A DNA stretch of 64,000 nucleotides, taken from the NCBI GenBank assembly GCA_030123565.1, contig CP126122.1, forward strand, positions 1,561,001 through 1,625,000, written 5' to 3'. Source of the DNA: Nitrospira sp. GTDB taxonomy: Bacteria; Nitrospirota; Nitrospiria; Nitrospirales; Nitrospiraceae. Of the stretch, positions 35,719 to 46,122 are shown in pieces. Below the pieces are notes generated by a model. That model was not told the DNA's origin. It searched no databases and worked only from the letters and a program-made list of their open reading frames with translations. The stretch's first letter is position 1, and each line of letters begins with the position of its first letter. A program made the translations under genes and the position numbers.

Positions 35719-37268
35719 GGGGCCTCGTCCTCTTGGGATGCCGCCACGAACCGGACCGGCCGCTTGAAGACCTTCTCGAACAGATCGCTGCGTCCCCTGG
35801 CGGCCCAAATTTCCAGTTCGGCATCACCGGACAGGTGCAGGGTCATGACCACGGTCTTGTCGATCGTGACATCGACGTTCTGCACCACCGAGAACTGGCT
35901 GCGGTCCAGGCCGTCGGCGATGCGGAGCAGGGCGGACAACACCTTGACGACTCGCTGCGTCCCCTCGGGCAACAGCGCAAACTCGTCGTGTTTACGATTG
36001 GGCACGGCCCGGCGGTGATAACGTGCGATATTCGCCACCAGGTCGATTTCGTCGGCGGTGAATCCCGATAGATCACTGTGCTTGATCAGGTAGTAGGCAT
36101 GTTTGTGATGTTGCCGCGAATTGATCAGGTAGCCGATGTCGTGCAGGATCGCCGCGAACTCCAACCATTGCCGCTCCCGCTGCCCGAATCCATGCAGGAG
36201 TTTGGTTTGGTCGAAGAGGCGCAACGCAAGCCCGGCGACGTGGAGTGCATGGGTCTCGGAAACGTGGCAACGGCGGGCCAGGGCGAGGATGTTGCGTTTG
36301 CGGACGTCGGGAATGTCCCGTTCCGCCTGAATCCCCTCATGGTGCCGCTGGATAAAGTCGTAGATGATGCCTTCCCTGATGGCCTTGTCGCAAATCGTGA
36401 CCTCATCCTTCTGCAACAGATCCAGCAGGATTCGAAGCACCACGGCGGCGGGAAGCAAGGTGTCCACCCGTTTGGGATCGAGGCCGGGAATGGCCAGGCG
36501 TGTTTTGAGCGGGGCGTCGGCCAGACGTTTTTCGACCGCGGCGATTTCCTTCGCGGAAATCTTCGCCAGGTTCAGCTGCGGCAACGGACGTCCCGTGCGT
36601 TGCAGATGGATCACTTCCGCCAGGTTGCCGGCCATCCCGGACGTGGCGATGATCTGCTCCACCTTCCTGGTCTTATAGGGACCGAGCGCCGTCTTGAGCT
36701 GGCTGGTGACGGCCTCTTCCAATGCCTGCTGCATCGCTTTGGAGGGGGGCGTTTTCGTCAGATAGAGATCCTTCAGCCGAATCGCCCCCAGCTTGAGGCT
36801 GCGGGCATGGAAGACCGTCTCCCGATTGCCGACGATCAGCTCGACCGAACCGCCCCCGATGTCGATCACGAGCGTCGGCAGTTCCGGCAAGGCGACGCTG
36901 TTCTGGACGCCGAGAAAGATCAGGCGTGCTTCTTCCGCGCCGGTGATGACCCGCACGGTCAGGCCGGTTTGCTGCGCGACATGGTCGAGGAACTCGCCGC
37001 CGTTGCGCGCCTCGCGCACCGCGCTGGTCGCCACGCCCTCGATCCGCTCATAGCCTTTGTTCCTGGCGAGCGTGACGAGGTTCCGGATCACCTCCAGGCC
37101 GCGCATCATGGCCTGGTCGGACAGGCGGCGGGAGGTAAAGACCCCGTCGCCTAGGCGGGTCATGTCTTTGAAACGGTCGAGGATCTTATAGGAATAGTCC
37201 GGCTGGACCTCCGCCAACACCATATGGATGGAATTGGTGCCGATGTCGAGAACGGCAAGCTTGGGCAT
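35715..37268 (-). CDS. ppx: Exopolyphosphatase / guanosine pentaphosphatase
   Basis: 517 aa. Sugar-kinase/HSP70-type actin fold with A-V-L-D-I-G-T-N-S-I-H, V-I-D-I-G-G-G-S-V-E-L and an HD-like C-terminal region (A-A-I-L-H-D-I-G-Y-L-I-N, H-K-H-A-Y-Y-L-I-K). It hydrolyses polyphosphate or ppGpp. It starts at the base after the phoU stop and ends overlapping the next gene's start, so it is in the pst-phoU operon. ppx with phoU and pst is a known arrangement. Confidence 0.92.
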   Translation of the reverse strand: MPKLAVLDIGTNSIHMVLAEVQPDYSYKILDRFKDMTRLGDGVFTSRRLSDQAMMRGLEVIRNLVTLARNKGYERIEGVATSAVREARNGGEFLDHVAQQTGLTVRVITGAEEARLIFLGVQNSVALPELPTLVIDIGGGSVELIVGNRETVFHARSLKLGAIRLKDLYLTKTPPSKAMQQALEEAVTSQLKTALGPYKTRKVEQIIATSGMAGNLAEVIHLQRTGRPLPQLNLAKISAKEIAAVEKRLADAPLKTRLAIPGLDPKRVDTLLPAAVVLRILLDLLQKDEVTICDKAIREGIIYDFIQRHHEGIQAERDIPDVRKRNILALARRCHVSETHALHVAGLALRLFDQTKLLHGFGQRERQWLEFAAILHDIGYLINSRQHHKHAYYLIKHSDLSGFTADEIDLVANIARYHRRAVPNRKHDEFALLPEGTQRVVKVLSALLRIADGLDRSQFSVVQNVDVTIDKTVVMTLHLSGDAELEIWAARGRSDLFEKVFKRPVRFVAASQEDEAP

Positions 37269-37937
37269 CTAGCAGCTCGCGGAAGGAGCGACGTGTCGGA
37301 TGTTCTTGCCTTCGACCATATAGACGACAAGTTCCGCGATGTTGGTCGCGTGATCGGCGATCCGTTCGAGCGATTTCGCGACGAAGGTCAGCCGGATCGC
37401 GCGGGTAATCGTCCGCGTGTCCTCCAGCATAAAGGAGAGGAGTTCTCGAAACAACTGTTCGTTCAGATCATCCACGAAATCGTCGTCCGTGCAGACCTTC
37501 CGCGCCAGCGCCGGGTCGGAGTTCACAAAGGCATCCAGACAATCCTTGACCATGCGCATCGTCCAATTGGCCATGCGCGGGATGTCGATGTAGGGCTTCA
37601 GTTGCGGTTCGCCGTTCAATTCCAACGCCCGCTGGGCGATGTTGTCCGCCAGATCACCCATCCGCTCGAGCTCGGATGAGATCTTCATGCCCGTCGTGAC
37701 GAAACGAAGGTCGCGGGCCGTAGGTTGCTGGAGGGCCAGCAATTGGATGCAGAGGTCGTCGATCTCCACGTCGAGCGCATTGACGTCATGGTCCTGTTCG
37801 ATGACGGTCGCGGCCAGGTCGGAGTCCCGATCCACCAGGGCCTGCAGGGCCTGCTGAATCTGTGACTCCACAAGTCCGCCCATCCGGAGCAACTGTCGCT
37901 TGAGATGCGCCAGGTCTTGGTCGAAATGTCGTTGCAT
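37269..37937 (-). CDS. phoU: Phosphate transport system regulator PhoU
   Basis: 222 aa, two three-helix repeats. Conserved motifs R-D-L-R-F-V-T-T-G-M-K-I-S-S-E-L-E-R-M-G-D-L and the second R-L-T-F-V-A-K-S-L-E-R-I-A-D-H-A-T-N-I-A-E with E-x-x-x-D metal ligands. It couples PstSCAB to the PhoR kinase and dampens phosphate uptake. It follows pstB by 20 bp. Confidence 0.95.
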   Translation of the reverse strand: MQRHFDQDLAHLKRQLLRMGGLVESQIQQALQALVDRDSDLAATVIEQDHDVNALDVEIDDLCIQLLALQQPTARDLRFVTTGMKISSELERMGDLADNIAQRALELNGEPQLKPYIDIPRMANWTMRMVKDCLDAFVNSDPALARKVCTDDDFVDDLNEQLFRELLSFMLEDTRTITRAIRLTFVAKSLERIADHATNIAELVVYMVEGKNIRHVAPSASC

Positions 37938-37957
37938 CGTCCGGCTCCTTCACCGGT

Positions 37958-38818
<861 letters not shown>

Positions 38819-38836
38819 AGACGCTCCTCTCTGTGA

Positions 38837-40465
38837 TCACACAGCAGACGCGGCGAAACGTTTACGCAACCGGTTGCGCAGCATCACCGCCGCCCAATTC
38901 AACAAGACGACCACCAGGATCAAGATCAGCGTAGTCATGTACACCATCGGCTTCGCCGCCTCGACGTTCGGCGACTGGAATCCCACGTCATAGATGTGAA
39001 ACCCCAAATGCATGAACTTCCGATCGAGATGCAGGAAGGGGAGGTACTCGTCCAACGGTAGGGCGGGCGCCAACTTCACCACCCCGGTGAGCATCAAGGG
39101 CGCCACTTCGCCGGCGGCCCTGGCCATGGCCAGGATCAGGCCGGTCAGAATGCCGGGAAGCGCGCAGGGGAGAATCACATGTCGAATCGTTTCGAACTTG
39201 GTGGCGCCCAACCCGACCGACCCTTCCCGGAAATCTCGCGGGACGGCGGAAAGCCCCTCCTCAGTCGCGACGATCACCACCGGAACGGTCAGCAGGGCCA
39301 GGGTCAGCGACGCCCACAGGATGCCGCCGGTGCCGAAGGTCGGATTCGGCAAGGCTTCGGGAAACAGCCATTGGTCGATGGTTCCACCCAGCGCATAGAC
39401 GAAAAACGCCAGGCCGAACACGCCGAACACGATGGAAGGTACGCCGGCGAGATTATTCACCGCGATCCGGACCAGCCGGACCAACAGGCCCTGTTTCGCA
39501 TATTCCCGCAGATAGACCGCCGCCATCACACCGAAGGGCATCACCACGATCGTCATCAGGAACACCATCAAGACCGTGCCGAAAATCGCCGGAAAGATGC
39601 CGCCTTCGGTATTGGCTTCGCGCGGCTCGCCGGACAGAAACAGCCACAGGTTGCGCAGATAGGCGAGCGACTTCTCGATCCGATTCATCCCGTTCGGCCG
39701 GCTGACGGCAATGACCTGATCGAGCGAGAGGCGCATCGACCGTCCGTTGGAAAGGGTCAACAGGAGCGCCCTCTGCCCTGCTTCGTTGTGCAGTCGTTCG
39801 AGCGCCAGGGTCTTGGCGTGATACTCCTGTTCGAGCGCGGCGATCCGATCGAGGAGCAGGCGATCTTCGTCCGCTTCACGCCGGCTGAGTTGCCCGTCCA
39901 GCATGAAGGCCTGGCGTTGGAGTCTGACCTTTTCGATGCGATAGTTGATCTCGCCGATCTCATCCCGCTCCAGATGTTCGATCCGCCGGCGCAGCTGGTT
40001 CGCCTGCTCCACGAGGGTCACGATCTCCGACCAGTTGCTGCCGTCCTTGTTCGGCATCGTTCCATCTGCAGCCAGGGCAGTGATGCGGCCATAGGCCGGA
40101 CCCCACTCGCGCCGTTCGACGAACACCAGGTCTTCCGGAATACTGGTCGCGACGATGTCCGCCGCATTGACCCAGCGATATTCGGCTCCGAACACATCGC
40201 GATTGCCCACTCGATAGCGATACCGGAGTTGTCCATCGGGCCTGTCCGGCGTGGCGGAATTGGGAATGACTTCTTGCCCCACCACCTGGCCGATGACGGT
40301 TTCCTGCTGTTTCAGCGTGACCTGCTGCAGGGTGGCAGGCCAGAACTGCCCCAGTCCGTTGACCATGATCAAGGCCAGCATCCCGCCCACCATGAGCAGG
40401 CTGATGGCCACGCCGGACGCGGTCATCCAGACGAACAGTTCGCCGCCTCGCCAGAAATGCTTCAT
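38837..40465 (-). CDS. pstA: Phosphate ABC transporter permease PstA, long form
   Basis: 542 aa, far longer than the ~290 aa of minimal PstA. N-terminal TM, then a large extracytoplasmic domain (residues about 40-260) with a coiled-coil (E-Q-A-N-Q-L-R-R-R-I-E-H-L-E-R-D, L-E-Q-E-Y-H-A-K-T-L-A-L-E). The permease core has the E-A-A-like loop T-V-P-V-V-I-V-A-T-E-E-G-L. The extended periplasmic part may contact PstS or the envelope. Confidence 0.92.
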   Translation of the reverse strand: MKHFWRGGELFVWMTASGVAISLLMVGGMLALIMVNGLGQFWPATLQQVTLKQQETVIGQVVGQEVIPNSATPDRPDGQLRYRYRVGNRDVFGAEYRWVNAADIVATSIPEDLVFVERREWGPAYGRITALAADGTMPNKDGSNWSEIVTLVEQANQLRRRIEHLERDEIGEINYRIEKVRLQRQAFMLDGQLSRREADEDRLLLDRIAALEQEYHAKTLALERLHNEAGQRALLLTLSNGRSMRLSLDQVIAVSRPNGMNRIEKSLAYLRNLWLFLSGEPREANTEGGIFPAIFGTVLMVFLMTIVVMPFGVMAAVYLREYAKQGLLVRLVRIAVNNLAGVPSIVFGVFGLAFFVYALGGTIDQWLFPEALPNPTFGTGGILWASLTLALLTVPVVIVATEEGLSAVPRDFREGSVGLGATKFETIRHVILPCALPGILTGLILAMARAAGEVAPLMLTGVVKLAPALPLDEYLPFLHLDRKFMHLGFHIYDVGFQSPNVEAAKPMVYMTTLILILVVVLLNWAAVMLRNRLRKRFAASAV

Positions 40466-40486
40466 CGCGTCGATCCTTTGCCCCTG

Positions 40487-42718
40487 TTACCCATGGCTGT
40501 ACTTATCGCGCAGCCGCTGCCGGACGAGTTCGGCCAGCGAGTTGATCACGAACGTGACGACGAACAACAGCAAGGCGGCCAGGAACAAGACTCGATAGAG
40601 GCTCCCGCCGTGCGGGGCTTCCGGAATCTCGACCGCGATATTCGCCGACAGGGTTCGGAAGCCGTTCGCCCAGTTCCAATCCAGGATCGGCGTGTTGCCG
40701 GTCGCCATCAGCACGATCATGGTTTCGCCGATCGCCCGCCCGAACCCGATCATCACGGCGGAAAAGATGCCGGGGCTGGCGGAGAGCAGCACCAGGCGCA
40801 ACACCGTTTGCCAGCGGGTTGCGCCCAGCGCCAGCGACCCGGCGATCTGGCTCTTCGGTACATTGGAGAGCGCCTCCTCGGCGATGCTGTAGATGACCGG
40901 GACGATGGCGAATCCCATGACGAGGCCCACCACCAATGCGTTGCGTTGATCGTACTGAATCCCGAGCCGGCTCAGGAGCCAGGCCTTGACGTCGCCGTCG
41001 AACCACCAGGCTTCGATGGAGGAATTCGCCCAGAGACAGCCGCCGATCCCGATCGCCAGGATGGGGATCAACAGGAGCGCTTCATTGCCGGGACGGAGAT
41101 GACGTGTGATCGCAGGGGGGCAGAGATACCAGGCGAGCGAACTCACGATCACGAGGACCGGCAGGACGAGCGCCATGCCGGCGACGGCCGGCAACAATTG
41201 CTCGAGGAGCGGGGCCAGCCACAGCCCGGCGAGGAAGCCCAACACCACCGTCGGCAAGGCCGCCATGACTTCGATGACCGGCTTGATCTTGGCGCGAAGG
41301 TCCGGATGCATGAACTGCGAGGTGCAGATCGCTGCAAAGATCGCAATCGGCACGGCAAGAAACAACGCGTACATCGTGCCCTTGAGGGTCCCGAAGGCCA
41401 GCGGTACCAGGCCGAGCTTGGGCTCAAAATCGTCGGACCCCGAGGACGATTGCCAGACATGGGCCGGGCGATCGTACCCTTCGTACCAGACCTTGCCGAA
41501 CAGGGTGTCGAAGGTCACTTCAGGATAGGTATTCCGTACCTGATAGAAGGCCAGGCGGCCGAGCCCATCAAAGGCGATCAACCCGTCGCCCTTCGGCGCA
41601 AAGGCCAACGCGCAGATCGGGGAGTCGCCGTTGGAGAGTTTGAGCCAGGTCTGTTCAGAGGTCGCGTGGTGGAGAAAAATATGGCCATGCTCATCCGCCG
41701 TCACAAACCCCTTCACCCGCTGGGAAGGGGCGAACGCGGTGACTGGTGCGTTGTGTGATCGCAGGGTATGGGTCTTGGTGAGCTGCCAGCTTGTGGGATC
41801 ATGCTCACGTCGTATGAGCCCCCAGGTGGAGACCGACCCGTCCGAGGTCATGACGAGGAGGCTGCGATCGCCGCTCAGGAACCCGAGCGCAGTCACCCTA
41901 TTCGAAGGAGCGGTGACCCCATAGGACCCTTTGACTTCCGGCACTCCTGTCTCGGGCAGGCCGACATGCAATACCTGTCCATCCGTCGTGCCGAGATAGA
42001 GGTGTTCGAGCGCCGCGTCCATCGCCAACGCAGTGACCGGACCGGTCGGCTGCGGAAGCCCTTGGATGACGGGATCGGCGTCGGCCCCATCATCCGTCGG
42101 TAACCGAACAACCAGCAGTTGCCCGGCCTCGGACTGAAGAGCCAGGACCTGCTCGCGGTCGTTGAATCGATAGGCCAGCCGGATGATGGAACCGCTCACA
42201 AGAGGAATCGGACGACCGGCCCGGACCATCGGCCGTTTCCGCCGTTCACCCTGTTCGGAAAACTCTGTCGTCGTGCCTATCTTGAGCAACATGACGTCGC
42301 CGTCGGCCGTCCCCACGGCATAACGCGGACTATTGCCTCCGCCATGGGCGATCGCCGTGATCCGCCTTGTCTTGAGGTCCGCCGGCAGCTCCACGGGAAT
42401 CGGTTGACCGGACGCCAGCTCGATGAACTGGATGCCGCCTGATGCGAGCACCTGCGCGATCTCGCGATGCTCATCCACGGCGATCTGTACCGGACCTTCC
42501 GCCGTGAGAAAGGAGGGCAGCGTCATGCGCTGGGTCAGTTTGGCGGTCGGGGCGGTGAACAGGGGCGTGACTTCCCGGAAGAGGAAAAAGAAGATGCCGA
42601 GAATGCTGATGATCGTCGCCAGGCCCCCGACCGTGATCACGGCCCCGGCAAGGCGGTCGATCAATGGTCGCATGCGGAGAGGTGTGAGCATGCGTTGGAA
42701 TCGTTCTGCGATCGTCAA
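40487..42718 (-). CDS. pstC: Phosphate ABC transporter permease PstC with beta-propeller-like domain
   Basis: 743 aa. TM near residues 28-50, then a ~370-residue extracytoplasmic region with repeated blades ([46 protein letters not shown]) of WD40/beta-propeller character, then the permease membrane core from about residue 440 ([11 protein letters not shown] cytoplasmic loop). Such long PstC proteins are known in some proteobacteria. It overlaps pstS by 4 bp (ATGA). Confidence 0.92.
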   Translation of the reverse strand: MTIAERFQRMLTPLRMRPLIDRLAGAVITVGGLATIISILGIFFFLFREVTPLFTAPTAKLTQRMTLPSFLTAEGPVQIAVDEHREIAQVLASGGIQFIELASGQPIPVELPADLKTRRITAIAHGGGNSPRYAVGTADGDVMLLKIGTTTEFSEQGERRKRPMVRAGRPIPLVSGSIIRLAYRFNDREQVLALQSEAGQLLVVRLPTDDGADADPVIQGLPQPTGPVTALAMDAALEHLYLGTTDGQVLHVGLPETGVPEVKGSYGVTAPSNRVTALGFLSGDRSLLVMTSDGSVSTWGLIRREHDPTSWQLTKTHTLRSHNAPVTAFAPSQRVKGFVTADEHGHIFLHHATSEQTWLKLSNGDSPICALAFAPKGDGLIAFDGLGRLAFYQVRNTYPEVTFDTLFGKVWYEGYDRPAHVWQSSSGSDDFEPKLGLVPLAFGTLKGTMYALFLAVPIAIFAAICTSQFMHPDLRAKIKPVIEVMAALPTVVLGFLAGLWLAPLLEQLLPAVAGMALVLPVLVIVSSLAWYLCPPAITRHLRPGNEALLLIPILAIGIGGCLWANSSIEAWWFDGDVKAWLLSRLGIQYDQRNALVVGLVMGFAIVPVIYSIAEEALSNVPKSQIAGSLALGATRWQTVLRLVLLSASPGIFSAVMIGFGRAIGETMIVLMATGNTPILDWNWANGFRTLSANIAVEIPEAPHGGSLYRVLFLAALLLFVVTFVINSLAELVRQRLRDKYSHG

Positions 42719-43731
42719 CGGATCTTGCTCAGTTGCTTCTCGGCAACGCCTCCGTCGACCGGAAAATACCCGTCTCTCAGCACATCGGACTGCCCCTCGC
42801 GACTGTAGACGTAGGCGAGGAACTCCTTGACGATCGGCGACAAGGGTTTGCCGGGGGCTTGATTCACGTAGATGTACAGGTAGCGCCAGAGCGGGTAGGT
42901 CCCGTTTTTGGTGTTGGCGTGGGTCGGCTCGACGAACGGCTGCCCGGCCTTCGCCGCCAGCGGCACCATTTTGACGCCGGACGTGCTGTAACCGATCCCA
43001 CTGTACCCGATGCCGTATCGGTCTTCGCTGATCCCTTGCACGACCGACGCAGAGCCGGGCTGCTCCTTGACCCTATCCTTGAAGTCTCCGTTCTTGAGCG
43101 CATGTTCTTTGAAGAACCCGTAGGTGCCGGAGGCTGAGTTCCGGCCGTAGAGGCTGATAGGCGCGGCAGCCCAGTCTCCATCCAGTCCGATCTGGCCCCA
43201 ACTGGTCGGATCGACGGAGTGGCCCTGCCGTCGAGACTTGGAAAACAACGCGTCCACCTCGGGGATCGTAAGCCCCTTGATGGGGTTGTCCTTGTTGACG
43301 AACAGGGCCAAGGCATCCACCGCCACCGGGTAGGAGGTCGGCGGGTAGCCGAACTTCGCCTCGAACGCATCGATCTCGCTCGACTTCATCGTCCGCGACA
43401 TGGGACCGAGTTGGGCCGTGCCTTCGATGAGCGCCGGCGGAGCGGTGCTGGATCCCTTGCCTTCGACTTGAATCTTGACGTTCGGATATTGCTTCCGGAA
43501 TCCTTCGGCCCACAGGGTGATCAAATTGTTGAGGGTGTCTGAGCCGATGCTGTTAATCGTGCCGGAAACGCCGCTGACCTTCGCATACGGTTTGATCGCT
43601 GCGTCGATCTTCTCGTTTTCCACGACAGCGGCCGGTTCAGCAGCATTGGCACTCCAGAGATTAGTCGTCATGAACGGACCCAGCACCGTGAGGGTGACAC
43701 CCATGCAAATTTGACCGTGCGAGAGGCCCAT
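42715..43731 (-). CDS. pstS: Periplasmic phosphate-binding protein PstS
   Basis: 338 aa with signal peptide ending A-N-A / A-E-P. The PBP fold with [10 protein letters not shown] and [10 protein letters not shown] and [11 protein letters not shown] matches PstS; the S-G-T motif contacts phosphate. It opens the minus-strand pst operon behind a Pho-box-like site (43825-43844). A second PstS-like protein lies at 55268. Confidence 0.94.
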   Translation of the reverse strand: MGLSHGQICMGVTLTVLGPFMTTNLWSANAAEPAAVVENEKIDAAIKPYAKVSGVSGTINSIGSDTLNNLITLWAEGFRKQYPNVKIQVEGKGSSTAPPALIEGTAQLGPMSRTMKSSEIDAFEAKFGYPPTSYPVAVDALALFVNKDNPIKGLTIPEVDALFSKSRRQGHSVDPTSWGQIGLDGDWAAAPISLYGRNSASGTYGFFKEHALKNGDFKDRVKEQPGSASVVQGISEDRYGIGYSGIGYSTSGVKMVPLAAKAGQPFVEPTHANTKNGTYPLWRYLYIYVNQAPGKPLSPIVKEFLAYVYSREGQSDVLRDGYFPVDGGVAEKQLSKIR

Positions 43732-43824
43732 AAATAAGTTTCCTCCAAGATATGATGAACGGCATCACACTCCACTATGTGATAAAGCAAGGTACGATCA
43801 CCGCATTGCACCGACCTCACCGCC

Positions 43825-43845
43825 GTGTTAACAACGTGTTAACAC
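43825..43845. promoter_or_regulatory. Pho-box-like direct repeat between pstS and the PhoB-like regulator
   Basis: GTGTTAAC repeated at 43825 and 43836, an exact 11-bp period as in PhoB-binding direct repeats. GTTAAC is palindromic, so the site reads equally well toward pstS (93 bp away) and toward the divergent regulator. Confidence 0.65.
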
Positions 43846-43891
43846 TTGCTTTTTCTCCTGTGTCGGAAGGGCCAGTCTTACACACCAGCCA

Positions 43892-43909
43892 GTTAACGGC
43901 GCCGTAACA
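43892..43909 (+). promoter_or_regulatory. Pho-box-like site before the PhoB-like regulator
   Basis: GTTAACGGCGCCGTAACA: two 11-bp spaced half-sites in the GTTAAC-N6-GTAACA pattern, 45 bp before the start of the response regulator gene. Confidence 0.65.
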
Positions 43910-43954
43910 GGTCCGTGAGGGAATTGAAACGACTCCTCTGTACCCTCGTTTCAT

Positions 43955-44647
43955 ATGTCCGGCCAGGTCATTCAGATCATCGAAGACGAACCGCTCCATG
44001 CCCAGCTCCTCGACCGTGCAATGCGTCACGCCGGTTTCTCGACCGTCCTGGCTGCCGACGGTCACAGCGGCTGGAATGACGTGCAACGCCTGCAGCCGTC
44101 GCTGATCCTACTCGACCTCATGTTGCCGGGAATGAGCGGACAGGAGATCTGTCGATTGGTGCGACGAGCGCCGGCAACTAAACAGATCCCGATCATCATG
44201 TTGACGGCGGTCGGAACGGAGGAAGATCGCATTGCCGGGTTGGAGATGGGTGCGGACGACTATGTCGTCAAGCCCTTCAGTCCGCGCGAAATGGTGTCGC
44301 GCGTGCAGGCGGTGTTGCGTCGAACCAAGGACGATCTTCCTGAGATGGACTCACACTCCGATGTCTCGGTCACGGTGCAGGGCACCTTTTTCCTGGTCTC
44401 TCTGCAAGGAAGGCAACTCATGGTCTCGCGCCGGGAATTGACGTTCCTCCGATTTCTGCTCACCCGCGCAGGTGAACTCGTGACGGCTGAAGAGTTGATC
44501 GCGTTGTCGGGAACAGAACTGCGGAGGATTCCATCGGAGGAAGTGGAGCAGAGTATTCGCTTCCTGCGCCGAAAACTTGAGAACAGCTGTGCCGGGTCGA
44601 TTGAACTGTTGCCGAGGTTCCGCTACCGATTCATGCCGCGCGGATGA
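43955..44647 (+). CDS. PhoB-like response regulator
   Basis: 230 aa. REC domain (I-I-E-D-E-P-L-H; phospho-Asp in L-I-L-L-D-L-M-L-P-G-M-S-G; Lys in Y-V-V-K-P-F-S-P-R-E) and a winged-helix DNA-binding domain that lacks the typical C-terminal G-x-G-Y hairpin sequence but has R-F-R-Y-R-F. Divergent from pstS with shared Pho-box-like sites, it is the best PhoB candidate in the window. No PhoR-type kinase follows it; the next gene is convergent and overlaps its stop by 17 bp. Confidence 0.85.
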   Translation: MSGQVIQIIEDEPLHAQLLDRAMRHAGFSTVLAADGHSGWNDVQRLQPSLILLDLMLPGMSGQEICRLVRRAPATKQIPIIMLTAVGTEEDRIAGLEMGADDYVVKPFSPREMVSRVQAVLRRTKDDLPEMDSHSDVSVTVQGTFFLVSLQGRQLMVSRRELTFLRFLLTRAGELVTAEELIALSGTELRRIPSEEVEQSIRFLRRKLENSCAGSIELLPRFRYRFMPRG

Positions 44648-44885
44648 CGCGGATGAAAGGCCCTCTGTTTTGGGCGGCAGGCTCAATCGACGCAGGACAA
44701 TGCCGGCTGCCTGGACGGGACCAACTCGACGTCATACTCGAACCCTCTCCGACGGCGGTGAATATCTGATTCCAACTCAGTTCGGGAAGGAGGCCGACGA
44801 CCTGCTCCAGGGACAACGACTTGTTCATGTGCAACAGATCGAGAATCAGCGACTCGCTGCTGAGGGAGAATGATCGGTGGACCAT
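44631..44885 (-). CDS. Small hypothetical protein, possibly frameshifted
   Basis: 84 aa from ATG 44885, with a strong GGAAGGAG site. The N-terminal half (M-V-H-R-S-F-S-L-S-S-E-S-L-I-L-D-L-L-H-M-N-K-S-L-S-L-E-Q) reads like a compact helical domain, then the frame becomes low in quality. A neighbouring frame (44683-44757) reads R-R-R-R-G-F-E-Y-D-V-E-L-V-P-S and looks like the natural continuation, so a small frameshifting deletion near 44755 may have altered the C-terminus. No family is assigned. Confidence 0.5.
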   Translation of the reverse strand: MVHRSFSLSSESLILDLLHMNKSLSLEQVVGLLPELSWNQIFTAVGEGSSMTSSWSRPGSRHCPASIEPAAQNRGPFIRVIRAA

Positions 44886-45046
44886 GGCGCTCCTTCCGGT
44901 TGAAAATTTTGTATTCATCCGTCGGTTCGACTCGAATGGCCTTGCAGCAGAGGCTTTCTGTACGTTCCACCCTGCTCCGTGCTTGTGTCTCCGACCTCAC
45001 GAACCCCTCAAATCCCGGTTAACTCGCCGGAGGGAGCAGCCGCCCT

Positions 45047-45360
45047 AGCAGGCTGCGGAAAAACTCGGTTGATGTCGACAATATGGCTGGAATTGTCCGT
45101 TCGGTGCTCACGCCAGAATACCTTCAGGATGCGCAAAAAGACCGTCCAGCAAGGCCGCAGCGAGGTCCGCGACGCGAAGCTTAATGAGCGTCACGTGTGT
45201 GGACGCCGGCGCGACGGTGAGCCGGCAGTGTCTTGGAGGCGAATCGTCACAGTCTTACCCGCCCACCCTGAGCCTGCCGGGACAGGCTCTGTGCCCATGG
45301 CCGTACGTTGAGCGTCTGAGTGATGCGAGAACGCCGCTGGCGGACTTTTTCAGCATTCTG
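45047..45360. repeat. Putative MITE-like repeat element
   Basis: About 314 bp bounded by inverted 15-bp ends, TGCGGAAAAACTCGG (45054-45068) and the complement TGCTGAAAAAGTCCG (from 45341-45355), 12 of 15 matching. An internal perfect GAGCCTG/CAGGCTC hairpin is present near 45268-45287. A short tandem GCATTCT duplication (45353-45367) borders the right end. No transposase is encoded. The last part of psiE reads into it. Confidence 0.45.
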
Positions 45361-45873
45361 CATTCTGTAGAACTCTTCGCCGCAGCCGGCCTCTTTTCCC
45401 GTTCCATCCCCTGAAGCCGGTGAACAACGCACCGCCACCACTCGAATGGCTCCCAATGCCAGCAGGATCGCCCCGAGCAACAGCAACCGCCCCTGATCGG
45501 CTTCCTTGAACCACAGCGAAATGATTTCCGTCAGCATGACGACCAGGATCGTATCGACGATGAAGGTCACCTTCACGCGGCCATCGGAAAAATAGGTCAC
45601 CGTCGTTTTGAAGACTTCGACGACCGCGAGCAGAATCAAGGTATCGACGATGATCTGCCGGAGGCCGACTTCGACCGCGGAACCGAAGAGCATCCTGATA
45701 TCCAAAAAGGTCTTGATCACGCCGCCGGTGAGTGCGATCAGAATCGTCAGAATCAACAGGCTGAGCACGCTCTTGATGCCCTTCATCCAGAGCTCGGTGA
45801 GGTCCATGTCGATGACACGTCCCGCAAGGTCTGACAGGCGATGCACGCGAGGCTGAAAATTCGTAAAGGTCAT
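45247..45873 (-). CDS. psiE: PsiE-family phosphate-starvation-inducible membrane protein
   Basis: 208 aa from ATG 45873 (AAGGAG upstream; ATG 45912 is an alternative). Four membrane segments (S-V-L-S-L-L-I-L-T-I-L-I-A-L, I-I-V-D-T-L-I-L-L-A-V-V-E-V-F, V-T-F-I-V-D-T-I-L-V-V-M-L-T-E-I-I-S-L-W-F, L-L-L-L-G-A-I-L-L-A-L-G-A-I) match the PsiE family, known as phosphate-starvation-inducible. A Pho-box-like site lies 126 bp upstream. The final ~37 residues (from Q-N-A-E-K-V-R-Q) are encoded by the repeat element, so the native C-terminus was probably replaced. Confidence 0.8.
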   Translation of the reverse strand: MTFTNFQPRVHRLSDLAGRVIDMDLTELWMKGIKSVLSLLILTILIALTGGVIKTFLDIRMLFGSAVEVGLRQIIVDTLILLAVVEVFKTTVTYFSDGRVKVTFIVDTILVVMLTEIISLWFKEADQGRLLLLGAILLALGAIRVVAVRCSPASGDGTGKEAGCGEEFYRMQNAEKVRQRRSRITQTLNVRPWAQSLSRQAQGGRVRL

Positions 45874-45999
45874 GCGTAGAGACTCCTTGTCGTTATGGAT
45901 AATACGATTCATGGGAGTGACGCGGCGTTGCTCAATCCCTGCCTCTTCCATCCTCCATTCACAATGTACTCGCAGCCTGTTCCGTCCGGCTCACCGCTC

Positions 46000-46017
46000 C
46001 GTTACGGACCGGTTAAC
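46000..46017 (-). promoter_or_regulatory. Pho-box-like site upstream of psiE
   Basis: On the minus strand GTTAACCGGTCCGTAACG, the GTTAAC-N6-GTAACA pattern with one mismatch in the final base. It is oriented toward psiE. Confidence 0.65.
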
Positions 46018-46041
46018 TCTCCGCTCGGTCCGCTCGACGCA

Positions 46042-46059
46042 ATTAACAGACACTTAATC
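46042..46059 (+). promoter_or_regulatory. Weak Pho-box-like site before the orphan winged-helix gene
   Basis: ATTAACAGACACTTAATC: half-sites spaced by 11 bp but only partly matching the consensus; 63 bp before the start at 46123. Confidence 0.45.
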
Positions 46060-46122
46060 TTCCCATGATGAAACAGGCACTCCATCACGCTAGAGAGTAG
46101 CGCCGATTCGCCTGGAGACGGA

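Noticed and set aside
36078..37154. 358-codon plus-strand open frame
   Set aside because: Antisense to ppx, no motif, same shadow composition.
39179..41758. 859-codon open frame on the plus strand
   Set aside because: It lies antisense to the well-supported pstA and pstC genes and shows Arg/Asp/His/Gln-rich composition typical of a shadow frame in GC-rich sequence.
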